This document shows positions 25,577 to 33,809 of a stretch of 64,000 nt of DNA, one piece after another. The notes under the pieces are model-generated. The model ran no database searches. It worked only from the letters and a program-made list of their open reading frames with translations, and had not been told where the DNA came from. Both the position numbers and the translations under genes were made by a program. The DNA is taken from assembly GCF_007679035.1 (NCBI RefSeq), contig NZ_VEFR01000001.1:1011925-1075924 (forward strand), read 5' to 3'. The stretch comes from Agrococcus jejuensis (GTDB taxonomy: Bacteria; Actinomycetota; Actinomycetes; Actinomycetales; Microbacteriaceae). Numbering within the stretch: position 1 is the first letter of the stretch; the number at the start of each line of letters is the position of its first letter.

Positions 25577-26482
25577 ATGCGCACCGCATCCACCAGTCCA
25601 GCGTCCGAGGTGCCCGATCAGACCGGACGGACGTGGCTCGTCACCGGAGCGACCAACGGCATCGGCCGCGAGATCGCCATCGCGGCTGCCCGAGCGGGTG
25701 CGCGGCTCATCCTCCCCGCGCGCGACGCCGGCCGCGCCGCCGGGCTGGCCGACGAGCTGCGCGCCCTCGGCGCCGAGGTCGCGACGCCGACGATGGACCT
25801 CGCCGACCTCGCATCGGTGCGCTCGTGCGCTGCCGGCATCGACGAACCGATCGACGTGCTCGTGAACAACGCGGGCGCTGCGAGCCCCCGCCGCCGCGAG
25901 ACCGCCGACGGCTTCGAGCTCGTGCTCGGCACCAACTTCCTCGGCCCCTTCGCCTTCACGAACCTCGTCGTCAGCCACGTACGAGATCGGGTCGTCATCA
26001 CCGGCTCGAACGCGCACCGCGCCGGCACGGTCGACCTGGTCGATCCGCACCGCCGAACGCGACGCTGGACGTTTCCGGCCGCCTACGCCCAGTCGAAGCT
26101 CTTCGACACGCTGTGGGCGCGCGCGCTGCAGCGGCGCCTCGCCCACGGACCGACGCCCGGAGTGCGCGTGCAGCTGGGGCATCCGGGCTGGGCACTCACG
26201 AACATCCAGAACGTCACGGGCATGCCTGCGCTCGACCGGGTCGTGACCGCCGTCACGTCGCTCGTCGCCCAGTCGGCGGCCGACGGGGCACTGCCGATCC
26301 TCGCCGCCGCCACGCGAGACCTGCCGCCGCTCACCTACCTGGGACCCGACGGATTCCGGCGTTGGCGAGGACGACCAGCGCCGGATCGGCTCAGCGACCT
26401 CGCGATGGACGACGAGGCGGCCGAGGCGGTGTGGGCGTTCGGCGTGCGCGAGACCGGCACCGACCTCCCCGCACCCGCGTAG
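25577..26482 (+). CDS. Short-chain dehydrogenase/reductase
   Basis: A 301-residue NAD(P)-dependent oxidoreductase of the classical/retinol dehydrogenase-like SDR type. The cofactor motif TGATNGIG is near residues 23-30, NNAG near 97, the catalytic Ser in VVITGSN near 139 and YAQSK near 172. It is longer than the usual 250 residues because of a C-terminal extension. ATG 25577 is used because the upstream in-frame stretch from GTG 25520 has atypical codon use; a TAGTCT box favours the longer form, so the start is unsettled. The substrate is unknown. Confidence 0.85.
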   Translation: MRTASTSPASEVPDQTGRTWLVTGATNGIGREIAIAAARAGARLILPARDAGRAAGLADELRALGAEVATPTMDLADLASVRSCAAGIDEPIDVLVNNAGAASPRRRETADGFELVLGTNFLGPFAFTNLVVSHVRDRVVITGSNAHRAGTVDLVDPHRRTRRWTFPAAYAQSKLFDTLWARALQRRLAHGPTPGVRVQLGHPGWALTNIQNVTGMPALDRVVTAVTSLVAQSAADGALPILAAATRDLPPLTYLGPDGFRRWRGRPAPDRLSDLAMDDEAAEAVWAFGVRETGTDLPAPA

Positions 26483-26546
26483 TCGGCGCATCCATTCCCT
26501 CCGAGACCGGCCCTGCTGCACCCTCCCCCAGGCTGACGCGCGCACG

Positions 26547-26552
26547 TAGCGT
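26547..26552 (+). promoter_or_regulatory. -10 box (TAGCGT) of the aldo/keto reductase gene
   Basis: TAGCGT ends 7 nt before the ATG at 26560, with no ribosome site between them, which indicates a leaderless transcript. Confidence 0.55.
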
Positions 26553-26559
26553 CGACGAC

Positions 26560-27444
26560 ATGGACACCTTCACGCTCTCCAACGGCGTCGCGCTGCCAGC
26601 CATCGGCTTCGGCGTCTTCCAGTCGAGCCCGGCCGAGACGGCCGAGGCCGTCGAGGTCGCGCTCCGAGCCGGCTACCGCCACGTCGACACCGCCGCCGCG
26701 TACGGCAACGAGCGCGAGGTCGGCGAGGGGCTGCGCGCCTCGGGCGTCGACCGCGCCGACGTCGTCGTCGAGACGAAGGTCTGGGCGACCGACTACGGCT
26801 ACGACGAGACGCTGCACGCCTTCGACAAGGCAACGGGCAAGCTCGGGCTCGAGCAGCTCGACGTGCTGATCCTGCACCAGGTCGCCGCCAACCTCTTCGA
26901 CCGCACGATCGCGTCGTACCGCGCGCTCGAGCGGCTGCTCGCCGACGGTCGCGTGCGGGCGATCGGCGTCAGCAACTTCCCCATCCACCGCCTCGAGCAG
27001 CTCATGGATGCGACCGAGGTCGTGCCGCACCTCAACCAGGTCGAGCTGCACCCGTACCACTCGCAGCCTGCGCTGCAGGCGTTCCACCGCGAGCACGGCA
27101 TCCTCACGCAGGCGTGGTCGCCCATCGGCGGCATCACGTTCTACCCCGGACCGTGGGGCGACCGGCGCAGCGTCATGGACGACGAGACCCTGCAGGCGAT
27201 CGCGGCCGAGCACGGCGTCACGCCCGCGCAGGTCATGCTGCGCTGGCACCTGCAGCAGGGGCGGCAGGCGATCCCCAAGTCGACGAACCCCGAGCGCATC
27301 CGGCAGAACCTCGACGTCGACGGGTTCGCGCTGACGGATGCGCAGCTCGCGAGCATCGATGCGCTCGACACCGGCGCGCCGAGCGGTCCGGAGCCCGAGC
27401 GCGAGTTCACGCCCGAGATGCTGCGCCCCATCCCGGAGGCGTAG
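26560..27444 (+). CDS. Aldo/keto reductase
   Basis: A 294-residue NADPH-dependent reductase. The AKR catalytic tetrad is present: Asp and Tyr in HVDTAAAYGNE (about residues 41-51), Lys in VETKVWA (near 74) and His in LILHQ (near 107). GVSNFPIHRLEQL and IPKSTNPERIRQN (cofactor phosphate site, about 240-252) complete the family pattern. It resembles the 2,5-diketo-gluconate reductase-like group. It is monocistronic and leaderless by spacing. The substrate is unknown. Confidence 0.9.
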   Translation: MDTFTLSNGVALPAIGFGVFQSSPAETAEAVEVALRAGYRHVDTAAAYGNEREVGEGLRASGVDRADVVVETKVWATDYGYDETLHAFDKATGKLGLEQLDVLILHQVAANLFDRTIASYRALERLLADGRVRAIGVSNFPIHRLEQLMDATEVVPHLNQVELHPYHSQPALQAFHREHGILTQAWSPIGGITFYPGPWGDRRSVMDDETLQAIAAEHGVTPAQVMLRWHLQQGRQAIPKSTNPERIRQNLDVDGFALTDAQLASIDALDTGAPSGPEPEREFTPEMLRPIPEA

Positions 27445-27450
27445 CCCAGA

Positions 27451-27507
27451 GCGAGGTGCGCTTCTCGTTGCGAGGTGCGCTTCTCGTTGCGAGGTGCGCT
27501 TCTCGTA
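27451..27507. repeat. Three tandem 19-bp repeats
   Basis: The unit GCGAGGTGCGCTTCTCGTT occurs at 27451-27469 and 27470-27488, with a third copy, one base different, at 27489-27507. A degenerate GAGGTGCGCCTCTC follows at 27531. The array begins 6 nt after the reductase stop. There are no spacers, so this is not CRISPR. Confidence 0.85.
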
Positions 27508-27549
27508 TCGGGGCTGCCGTTCGCGATTCCGAGGTGCGCCTCTCATGTT

Positions 27550-27573
27550 GAGGTGCGGTCGTAGCCGCACCTC
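27550..27573. terminator. Hairpin at the end of the 19-bp repeat region
   Basis: GAGGTGCGG (27550-27558) pairs with CCGCACCTC (27565-27573) around TCGTAG. The stem uses the same GAGGTGCG word as the tandem repeats just upstream. It may end the reductase transcript. The rest of 27445-27718 holds no gene that I can support. Confidence 0.55.
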
Positions 27574-27718
27574 GACGCGAGCAGCGCACCTTGCAACGGC
27601 TCGGCGCTCCAGACGCGGCGGCATCCGCGCACCATCGTCACGAGGCGTCATGCGGCAGGAGGCACTGTCGACGGTCGACTAGGCTCGGGTCAAACCCCTG
27701 CTTGGAGCCCCTATAACC

Positions 27719-28882
27719 ATGCCTTCTCGCGACGTCCTCGGCGATCTGCTCGCCGCGAGTCCCTCCACCGCTGCCGCACGTGCCGCCCGACCCGAGGTCG
27801 TGGCGCAGACGCAGGCCGCCTACGACGCGCTCTTCGTCGAGCCGCAGGTGCTGCCCGCCGCGACGCTGCACGCCTTCGCGGCGATCGTGGCCCGCTGGCA
27901 GGGCAGCGCGCCGCTCGCCAACTGGCACGTGGCGCAGGGCGCCGACCCGGCGCTGCTCGGCGACGACCTGCCCGCCGACTCCCGCCTCCGCCTGCTCGTC
28001 GAGCACCTCGACATCGTGACCGTCGCGCCGGCGCTCGGCACCCACGAGGACCAGCACGTGCTGGCGATCGGCGGCATCACGCCCGACGAGATCGTGCTCA
28101 TCAGCCAGCTCGTCGCCGCCACGAGCCACGTCGTCCGCGTGCTCGCCGGCTACGCCGCCATCGACGGACGCACGCCGCCGGAGGCTGCGGCGCCCGCTCG
28201 CACGCCGCACACGCGCGGTCGCGAGAAGGACCTCGGCGGCCGCACGATCGGCGGCGAGCCGAAGCCGACGGAGTACACGCAGGAGCAGCTGCGATGGATC
28301 CCGTGGGTCGCGGCCCCCGAGGAGGCCGACCTGACGCCTGCGCAGATCGACTCGTTCGCCGCGAAGGCGACGACGAACAGCGTCTACTTCCGCCTGCTGT
28401 CTCGCGTGCCCGCCGTGCTCAAAGCGCGCAGCGCGATCGACAACGCCGTCTTCCTGGGCGACCACGGGCTGCCGCGCGCCGAGCGTGAGCTCGCCGCCGC
28501 CGTCGCGAGCAAGGTCAATGACTGCATCTACTGCGCGTCGGTGCACGCGCGCAAGGCGACCTTCCAGTCGAAGCGCTCCGACGACGTCGACGCGCTGCTC
28601 GCCGCCGACCTCGAGCGCGACGCCGACTGGCAGCCGGTCGACCTCGCGCCGCTGAGCGCCGGGCAGGACGAGCGCTGGGCCGCGATCGTCGACGCCGCCG
28701 CGCACCTGTCGACGCTGCGCCCCTCCCTCGCGCCCGCGCACCTCGACCGCCTCCGCGCGCTCGGCGTCGACGATGCCGCGCTCGGCGACCTCGTCGACGC
28801 GACGGCGTTCTTCGCCTGGGCGAACCGCCTCATGCTCACACTGGGCGAGCCCGCGCTCCCCGCGGCCGTCGCAGCAGCCTGA
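27719..28882 (+). CDS. AhpD-like (CMD) alkylhydroperoxidase domain protein
   Basis: A 387-residue protein with two carboxymuconolactone decarboxylase-like halves. Residues ~1-160 lack cysteines. The second half (~200-380) carries the AhpD-type CxxC in DCIYCASVHARKA (about 264-276), with the downstream His expected for peroxidase-type redox activity. An EYTQEQLRWIPWVAP-like link precedes it, as in the peroxidase-related families. It begins the iron ABC operon, 40 nt before the binding protein gene. TTGGAG lies upstream of the ATG and a TAGGCT box at 27680. Its role in siderophore handling is inferred from context. Confidence 0.85.
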   Translation: MPSRDVLGDLLAASPSTAAARAARPEVVAQTQAAYDALFVEPQVLPAATLHAFAAIVARWQGSAPLANWHVAQGADPALLGDDLPADSRLRLLVEHLDIVTVAPALGTHEDQHVLAIGGITPDEIVLISQLVAATSHVVRVLAGYAAIDGRTPPEAAAPARTPHTRGREKDLGGRTIGGEPKPTEYTQEQLRWIPWVAAPEEADLTPAQIDSFAAKATTNSVYFRLLSRVPAVLKARSAIDNAVFLGDHGLPRAERELAAAVASKVNDCIYCASVHARKATFQSKRSDDVDALLAADLERDADWQPVDLAPLSAGQDERWAAIVDAAAHLSTLRPSLAPAHLDRLRALGVDDAALGDLVDATAFFAWANRLMLTLGEPALPAAVAAA

Positions 28883-28922
28883 CCCTCCCATCCGCACCAT
28901 CCCTCCCACCAGGAGCAGCACC

Positions 28923-29987
28923 ATGCACGCACGCCCACGCATCCCGGCCCTCGCGGCCCTCACCGCCGCCGCCCTCGTCCTCACGGGCTGCGGCACCGTC
29001 ACCGCCGAGGAGCCGGCCGGCGACGCCGACGGCGCCTTCACGGTCGTCGACGACCAGGACCGCGAGGTCGAGATCGCCGGCCCCGTCGAGCGCGCCGTCG
29101 TGCTCAACAGCTACGCCAACGAGTTCGTGCGCGCCATCGGCGCCGGCGACACCGTCGTGGGCGTCGACCGCACGTCGCTCACCCGCCTGCCCTACCTGCC
29201 CGTCGACGACTCGGCGGTCATCGCCGAGGGCCTCGACCAGCTGAACTACGAGGCGATCGCCGAGCTCGACCCCGACGTCGTCGTGCTGCCGCGCAACGCC
29301 GTCTGGCAGGAGGCCGCGCAGCAGCTCGAGGGCTTCGACATCCCCGTCGTCGTCGCCACCGCGTGGGACTACGCGGCCTTCGAGAACACCGTCGATCTGC
29401 TCGGACAGGTCTTCGGCGCCGAGGAGGGAGCGCAGGAGCTGCTCGACTTCCACACCGAGATCGACGACCTGCTCACCGAGCGCACCGAGGGCCTCGAGCC
29501 CGTGTCGGTGTACCTCGAGACGGTCGACCCGTACCTCAGCGTGCTGCCCGGATCGGGCTTCCACGCGCTCATCGAGGCCGCGGGCGGCGAGAACGTGTTC
29601 GCCGATGCCGCCGGCGGCGACGCGCAGGAGGAGATCACGGTCGACCCGGCCGAGATCGTGACGCGGAACCCGGCGGTGATCCTGCACGAGTTCGAGCCGA
29701 GCGCCGCACCCGTCGACCGCTTCCAGGCGCTCGCCGACGAGATCGTCGCGCGCCCTGGCTTCGCGGGCGTGCAGGCGGTGCAGGACGGCCAGATCTACGT
29801 GACGAACGGCTGGGCGACGAGCGCGATCGCGAAGTCGATCGGCGCGCTGTACCTCGCGACGTGGCTGCACCCGGAGGCGTTCGCCGACGTGGATGCCGAC
29901 GCGTACCTCGAGCGCTGGGTCACCGAGTTCCAGGACACCGAGTTCGAGGGTGCCGACGCCTACGTGCAGGGACCGTTCGGCCAGTGA
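28923..29987 (+). CDS. Iron-siderophore ABC transporter substrate-binding lipoprotein
   Basis: A 354-residue lipoprotein. The signal peptide ends in the lipobox LTGC with Cys23 as the lipid-modified residue. The mature part is a class III (FecB/BtuF-like) binding protein: VVLNSYANEFVRAIGAGDTVVGVD near 60-83 and YEAIAELDPDVVVLP near 109-123. It would capture a ferric siderophore or related chelate outside the membrane. An AGGAG site precedes the ATG. The next two genes encode the matching permease and ATPase. I saw no clear DtxR/IdeR box upstream. Confidence 0.92.
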   Translation: MHARPRIPALAALTAAALVLTGCGTVTAEEPAGDADGAFTVVDDQDREVEIAGPVERAVVLNSYANEFVRAIGAGDTVVGVDRTSLTRLPYLPVDDSAVIAEGLDQLNYEAIAELDPDVVVLPRNAVWQEAAQQLEGFDIPVVVATAWDYAAFENTVDLLGQVFGAEEGAQELLDFHTEIDDLLTERTEGLEPVSVYLETVDPYLSVLPGSGFHALIEAAGGENVFADAAGGDAQEEITVDPAEIVTRNPAVILHEFEPSAAPVDRFQALADEIVARPGFAGVQAVQDGQIYVTNGWATSAIAKSIGALYLATWLHPEAFADVDADAYLERWVTEFQDTEFEGADAYVQGPFGQ

Positions 29988-31096
29988 CCTCCAGCTCCAC
30001 GAAGCACCAGGCGGCTTCCGCCGCTCCCGCTCCGGGCGTCGACGACGATCTCGTCGCCGACGCCCGGCGACGGGGCGGCGCGAAGGCGGCGCTGCTCATC
30101 GGCGGCACCGCGGTGAGCGTGCTCGCCCTCGCGACGGCCGTGATCATCGGCACGTCGGGCGCCAACCTCGGCCACGTGGCGCAGACGGTGTGGCTCAGCA
30201 TCGTCGGCGGCTCGATCTCGGGCGAGATGATCACGTACTACCCGATCATCCAGGAGCTGCGTCTGCCGCGCGTGCTGCTGGCGTTCCTGGCCGGCGCAGG
30301 CCTGTCGGTGTCGGGCGTCATCATGCAGGGGCTGCTGCGCAACCCGCTCGTGAGCCCGTTCACGCTCGGCGTCTCCCCCGCCGCCGCGTTCGGCGCGGCC
30401 CTCGCCATCACGATCGCCGGCACGACGACGCTGCCGCCGATCGCCACGATCGCGAGCGCGCTCGTCGTGTCGCTGGCGGTGTCGGCCATCGTGCTGTCGG
30501 TCGCGACGATCAAGCGCATGGCGGTCGCGACGCTGCTGCTGCTCGGCATCGCCGTGACGCAGCTGTTCGAGGCCATGACCGCCGGCCTGCAGTTCCTCGC
30601 GAGCGAGAACACGCTGCAGGCGATCGTGCGCTGGACGTTCGGATCGGTGAACGACGCGAACTGGGACGACGTGCGCGTCGTCGGCATCATCGTGGCCCTC
30701 GCGGTGCCGATCACGCTGTGGTTCGCGAAGGACCTCAACGCGATCGCCTTCGCCGGCGACGACGCTGCGCGCTCGCTCGGCGTCAAGGTGACGCAGCTGC
30801 GCGTCGGCCTCATCGTGGTGGCGGTCATCCTCGCCGCCGTCATCGTGTCGTTCTGCGGCGTCATCGGCTTCGTCGGCCTCGTCGGCCCGCACATCGCGCG
30901 GCTCGTCATCGGCGCCGACCACCGATCCCTCGTGCCGTTCTCGGTGCTCACCGGCGGCCTGCTGCTGCTCGTCGCCGACACCGCCGGCCGCACCGTGCTC
31001 GCGCCGGCCGTCGTGCCCGTGGGCATCGTCGTGGCGTTCATCGGCGCACCGATCTTCATCAACCTCATCCTCACGAGGAAGACGTCGCTGCGATGA
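29984..31096 (+). CDS. Iron-siderophore ABC transporter permease (FecCD family)
   Basis: A 370-residue FecCD-type permease with about ten helices. Typical elements are RLPRVLLAFLAGAGLSVSGVIMQGLLRNPLVSP-type sequence near 90-122 and the conserved CGVIGFVGLVGPHIARLVIGADHR stretch near 286-309, which contacts the ATPase. The GTG start overlaps the stop of the binding protein gene. One permease gene is present, so the channel is probably a homodimer. Confidence 0.94.
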   Translation: MTSSSTKHQAASAAPAPGVDDDLVADARRRGGAKAALLIGGTAVSVLALATAVIIGTSGANLGHVAQTVWLSIVGGSISGEMITYYPIIQELRLPRVLLAFLAGAGLSVSGVIMQGLLRNPLVSPFTLGVSPAAAFGAALAITIAGTTTLPPIATIASALVVSLAVSAIVLSVATIKRMAVATLLLLGIAVTQLFEAMTAGLQFLASENTLQAIVRWTFGSVNDANWDDVRVVGIIVALAVPITLWFAKDLNAIAFAGDDAARSLGVKVTQLRVGLIVVAVILAAVIVSFCGVIGFVGLVGPHIARLVIGADHRSLVPFSVLTGGLLLLVADTAGRTVLAPAVVPVGIVVAFIGAPIFINLILTRKTSLR

Positions 31097-31878
31097 CCCT
31101 CACGATCTCCGACGTCCGCTTCTCGTACGGCAAGCGCGAGGTGCTCGGCGGCGTCTCGTTCGAGGTGCCCGCAGGCAGGTTCTGCGCGCTGCTGGGCCCG
31201 AACGGATCCGGCAAGTCGACGCTCGTGAAGGTGCTCGCGCAGGTGCATCGCGCATCCGGCGGGTCGATCGCGTTCGACGGCACGGATGCGTCGAGCCTCG
31301 ACCGCCGCAGCCACGCCCGCACGGTGGCGTACGTTCCGCAGAGCGGCGAGGCGCCGTTCGACCTCACGGTGCGCGAGGCCGTGCTGCTGGGCCGCACCCC
31401 GCACTTCGGGCTCGCACCGCGTGCGATCGACTGGAACCACGTCGAGGAGGCGATCGACCTGCTCAACCTGGGCGACCTCGTCGACCGCAACGTCTCCGAG
31501 CTGTCGGGCGGCCAGGCGCAGCGCGCGCTCATCGCCCGCGCCGTCGCGCAGGACACCCCGGTGATCGTGCTCGACGAGCCGACGAGCGCCCTCGACCTGC
31601 GCTACCAGATCGAGACGCTGCGACTCGTGCGCCGACTGACGCGCGAGAAGGGCGTCACGGCGCTCATCGCCATCCACGACCTCAACCACGCCGCCCGCTA
31701 CTGCGACCAGATCGTGCTGCTGCACGGCGGCCGCATCGTCGCCGACGGCACCCCCGAGGAGGCGCTGCAGGCGGATGCGCTGAGCGACGTCTACGGGCTG
31801 CCGATCACGGTCGAGCAGCGCGACGGCTCGGTGGAGGTGCGGCCGGCGGTCGACGACGCCATCGAGTACCGGATCTGA
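31093..31878 (+). CDS. Iron-siderophore ABC transporter ATP-binding protein
   Basis: A 261-residue FepC-like ATPase. The Walker A GPNGSGKST is at about residues 36-44, the Q-loop near 84 (VPQSGE), the signature LSGGQAQR near 137-144, Walker B VIVLDEPTSALD near 156-167 and the H-loop His near 195. It powers import through the FecCD permease. Its ATG overlaps the permease stop in an ATGA, and its own stop overlaps the next start. Confidence 0.95.
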   Translation: MTLTISDVRFSYGKREVLGGVSFEVPAGRFCALLGPNGSGKSTLVKVLAQVHRASGGSIAFDGTDASSLDRRSHARTVAYVPQSGEAPFDLTVREAVLLGRTPHFGLAPRAIDWNHVEEAIDLLNLGDLVDRNVSELSGGQAQRALIARAVAQDTPVIVLDEPTSALDLRYQIETLRLVRRLTREKGVTALIAIHDLNHAARYCDQIVLLHGGRIVADGTPEEALQADALSDVYGLPITVEQRDGSVEVRPAVDDAIEYRI

Positions 31879-33747
31879 TGGCCGCGTCGTCTGGGGCGTT
31901 CGACGTCGTGATCGTCGGCGGTGGCCCGCGCGGCGTCGCGACGGTGCTGCGGCTCGCGGCGCGCGTCGGGGCGGATGCGCCGCCCGTGCGCGCGGCGATC
32001 GTCGACGCCGTCGAGATCGGTGCCGGGGCGACGTGGCGCACCGACCAGCCGGCCGCGTACCTCAACAACACGACGGCGGCCGCCACGACGATCCACCCCG
32101 ACGACTCGACGCCCATGTCGGGACCGGCGGCGCCGGGTCCCGACCTCGTCGCGTGGGCGGCGCAGGTCGTCGCGGCCGGCGAGCACCCCATGGGCGCGTG
32201 GGTCGTCGACGAGGCTGCGACGCTGCGCGGCGACGACTTCCCGACCAGGCGCTTGCAGGGCGCGTACTTCCGCGACCAGCTCGAGGCGGCGATCGCATCC
32301 GGCCGCGTGCTCGTAGAAGAGACGATCGGCCTCGCGATCGACGTGCGCTCGCACGACGGTGGCGCGACGGTCGTGCTCGAGGATGGGCGCGAGCTGTCGG
32401 CGCCGACCGTCGTGCTCGCGCAGGGCATGGTGCAGGCGCAGCCGACGACCGAGGTCGCCGCGCTCGCGGCGTTCGCCGAGCGGCACGGCCTCGCCTACGT
32501 CGGGCCGGGGATGCCTGGCGAGCAGGACTGGTCGCTCGTGCCCTCCGCCGCGACCGGCTCCGAGCCGCCCGTCGTGCTCGTGCGCGGCCTGGGCGCGACG
32601 TTCTTCGACGTCGTCGGCGACCTGGTGAGCCGGTGGGGCGGATCGTTCGAGCCCGTGCCGCGCGACCCGCACGGCCGTCTGCGCTACGCGCCGAGCGGCC
32701 GCGAGCCGCGCCTCGTCGCAGGCTCGGGCCGCGGCCTCCCCTACCGCGCCAAGCCCGACGGCGGCCTGGTCGCGCCCGGCACGCCTCGGTACGCCACGCC
32801 CGAGCGCTTCGCGCGCTGGGAGGCGTCGACAGGCTTCGACCTGCGCCGCGACGTGTGGCCCGTGCTGGCACGCGACTTCGCCTTCGCGCATCTCGACGCG
32901 CTCGCTCGCGCACGCCCGGATGCGGTCGCGCCCGGCTGGCTCGACGCGCTCGACGCGGCGACCGACCTCCCGTCGATCGAGCGCGTGCTCGGCGAGTGGA
33001 TCCTCGACGAGCGCGAGCGGTGGCACGTCGACTGGCTGCGTCGCCCCACGCGCGGCGCGCCCGTGGATGCGGCTGCCTGGGCCGAGATCGTGCAGCGGCA
33101 CGTCGACGACGAGCCCGCGCGCGGCGGTCAACCGCATGATGCAGGCGCTGCGCGGCCAGGTCGTGCGCCTCGCGCTGCGGGGCGCCCTCACGGGAAAGTC
33201 GGCCGTGCACGACGTCTTCGGCTGGTTCGACGGCGACGGCCTCTTCCTGGCGTCAGGCCCGCCCGCCGGCCGCACGCGCGAGGTGCTCGCGCTCATCGAG
33301 TCAGGCGTGCTCGACCTGCTCGGCCCCGAGCTGACGATCGAGCGCGACGAGGCCTCTGGACGCTTCGTCGCCTCCTCGCCGATCTCGGGTCGTCGCGAGT
33401 CGGCGTCGGTGCTCGTGGAGACGCGCATGTCGAAGGGCCGCGTCGGCTCGACCTCCGACCCGCTGCTGCAGTCGCTGCTCGGCCGTGGCGCCGCTCGCCT
33501 GCACGCGTTCTCCGGCGTGCAGGGCGACGGCCTCGACACCTCCCCCGCCGACGTCGACGAGGCGTCGCCATCAGGCCACAACCTCGTCGCGGCCGACGGG
33601 ACCGCTGACCCGTCGATCGTCGTCCTCGGCATCCCCGCCTCGACGACCCAGCCCGGCTCGGCGATCGGCGCGACCCCCGGCAAGCCCTCACCCCTGCTGG
33701 CGGGCGCCGACGTGGCAGCGAAGCAGGTCCTCCTCCGCCAGCACTGA
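31878..33747 (+). pseudogene. FAD/NAD(P)-binding protein, frameshifted
   Basis: Two consecutive reading frames make one protein of about 622 residues. Frame one (from ATG 31878) has the FAD motif IVGGGPRGVATVLRL near residue 11 and runs to about codon 413. The coding pattern then shifts by +1 in the CG-rich stretch 33114-33126 and continues to the stop at 33747 with a coherent C-terminus (AAVNRMMQALRG, then GVQGDGLDTSPAD). One extra base explains it. This is either a real disrupting mutation or a sequencing error in a CGCGCGC run. The intact family would be a flavin-dependent oxidoreductase, perhaps for siderophore reduction or tailoring, as the last gene of the iron operon. Confidence 0.85.
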
Positions 33748-33809
33748 CGCCTTCCCAATGACGGCCGCCGAGTGCGACTCAGCGCGGCGACATCAGCGCA
33801 CGGATACGG

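Noticed and set aside
27451..27507. Possible CRISPR array
   Set aside because: The repeats are directly head to tail without spacers, and no cas gene is nearby.
27580..27718. Iron-responsive DtxR/IdeR box before the iron operon
   Set aside because: TAGGCT is present but there is no matching inverted half, so it reads as a -10 box only.
33114..33126. Programmed ribosomal frameshift in the flavoprotein gene
   Set aside because: There is no slippery heptamer or downstream pseudoknot that I can see; a mutation or sequencing error in a CG run is simpler.
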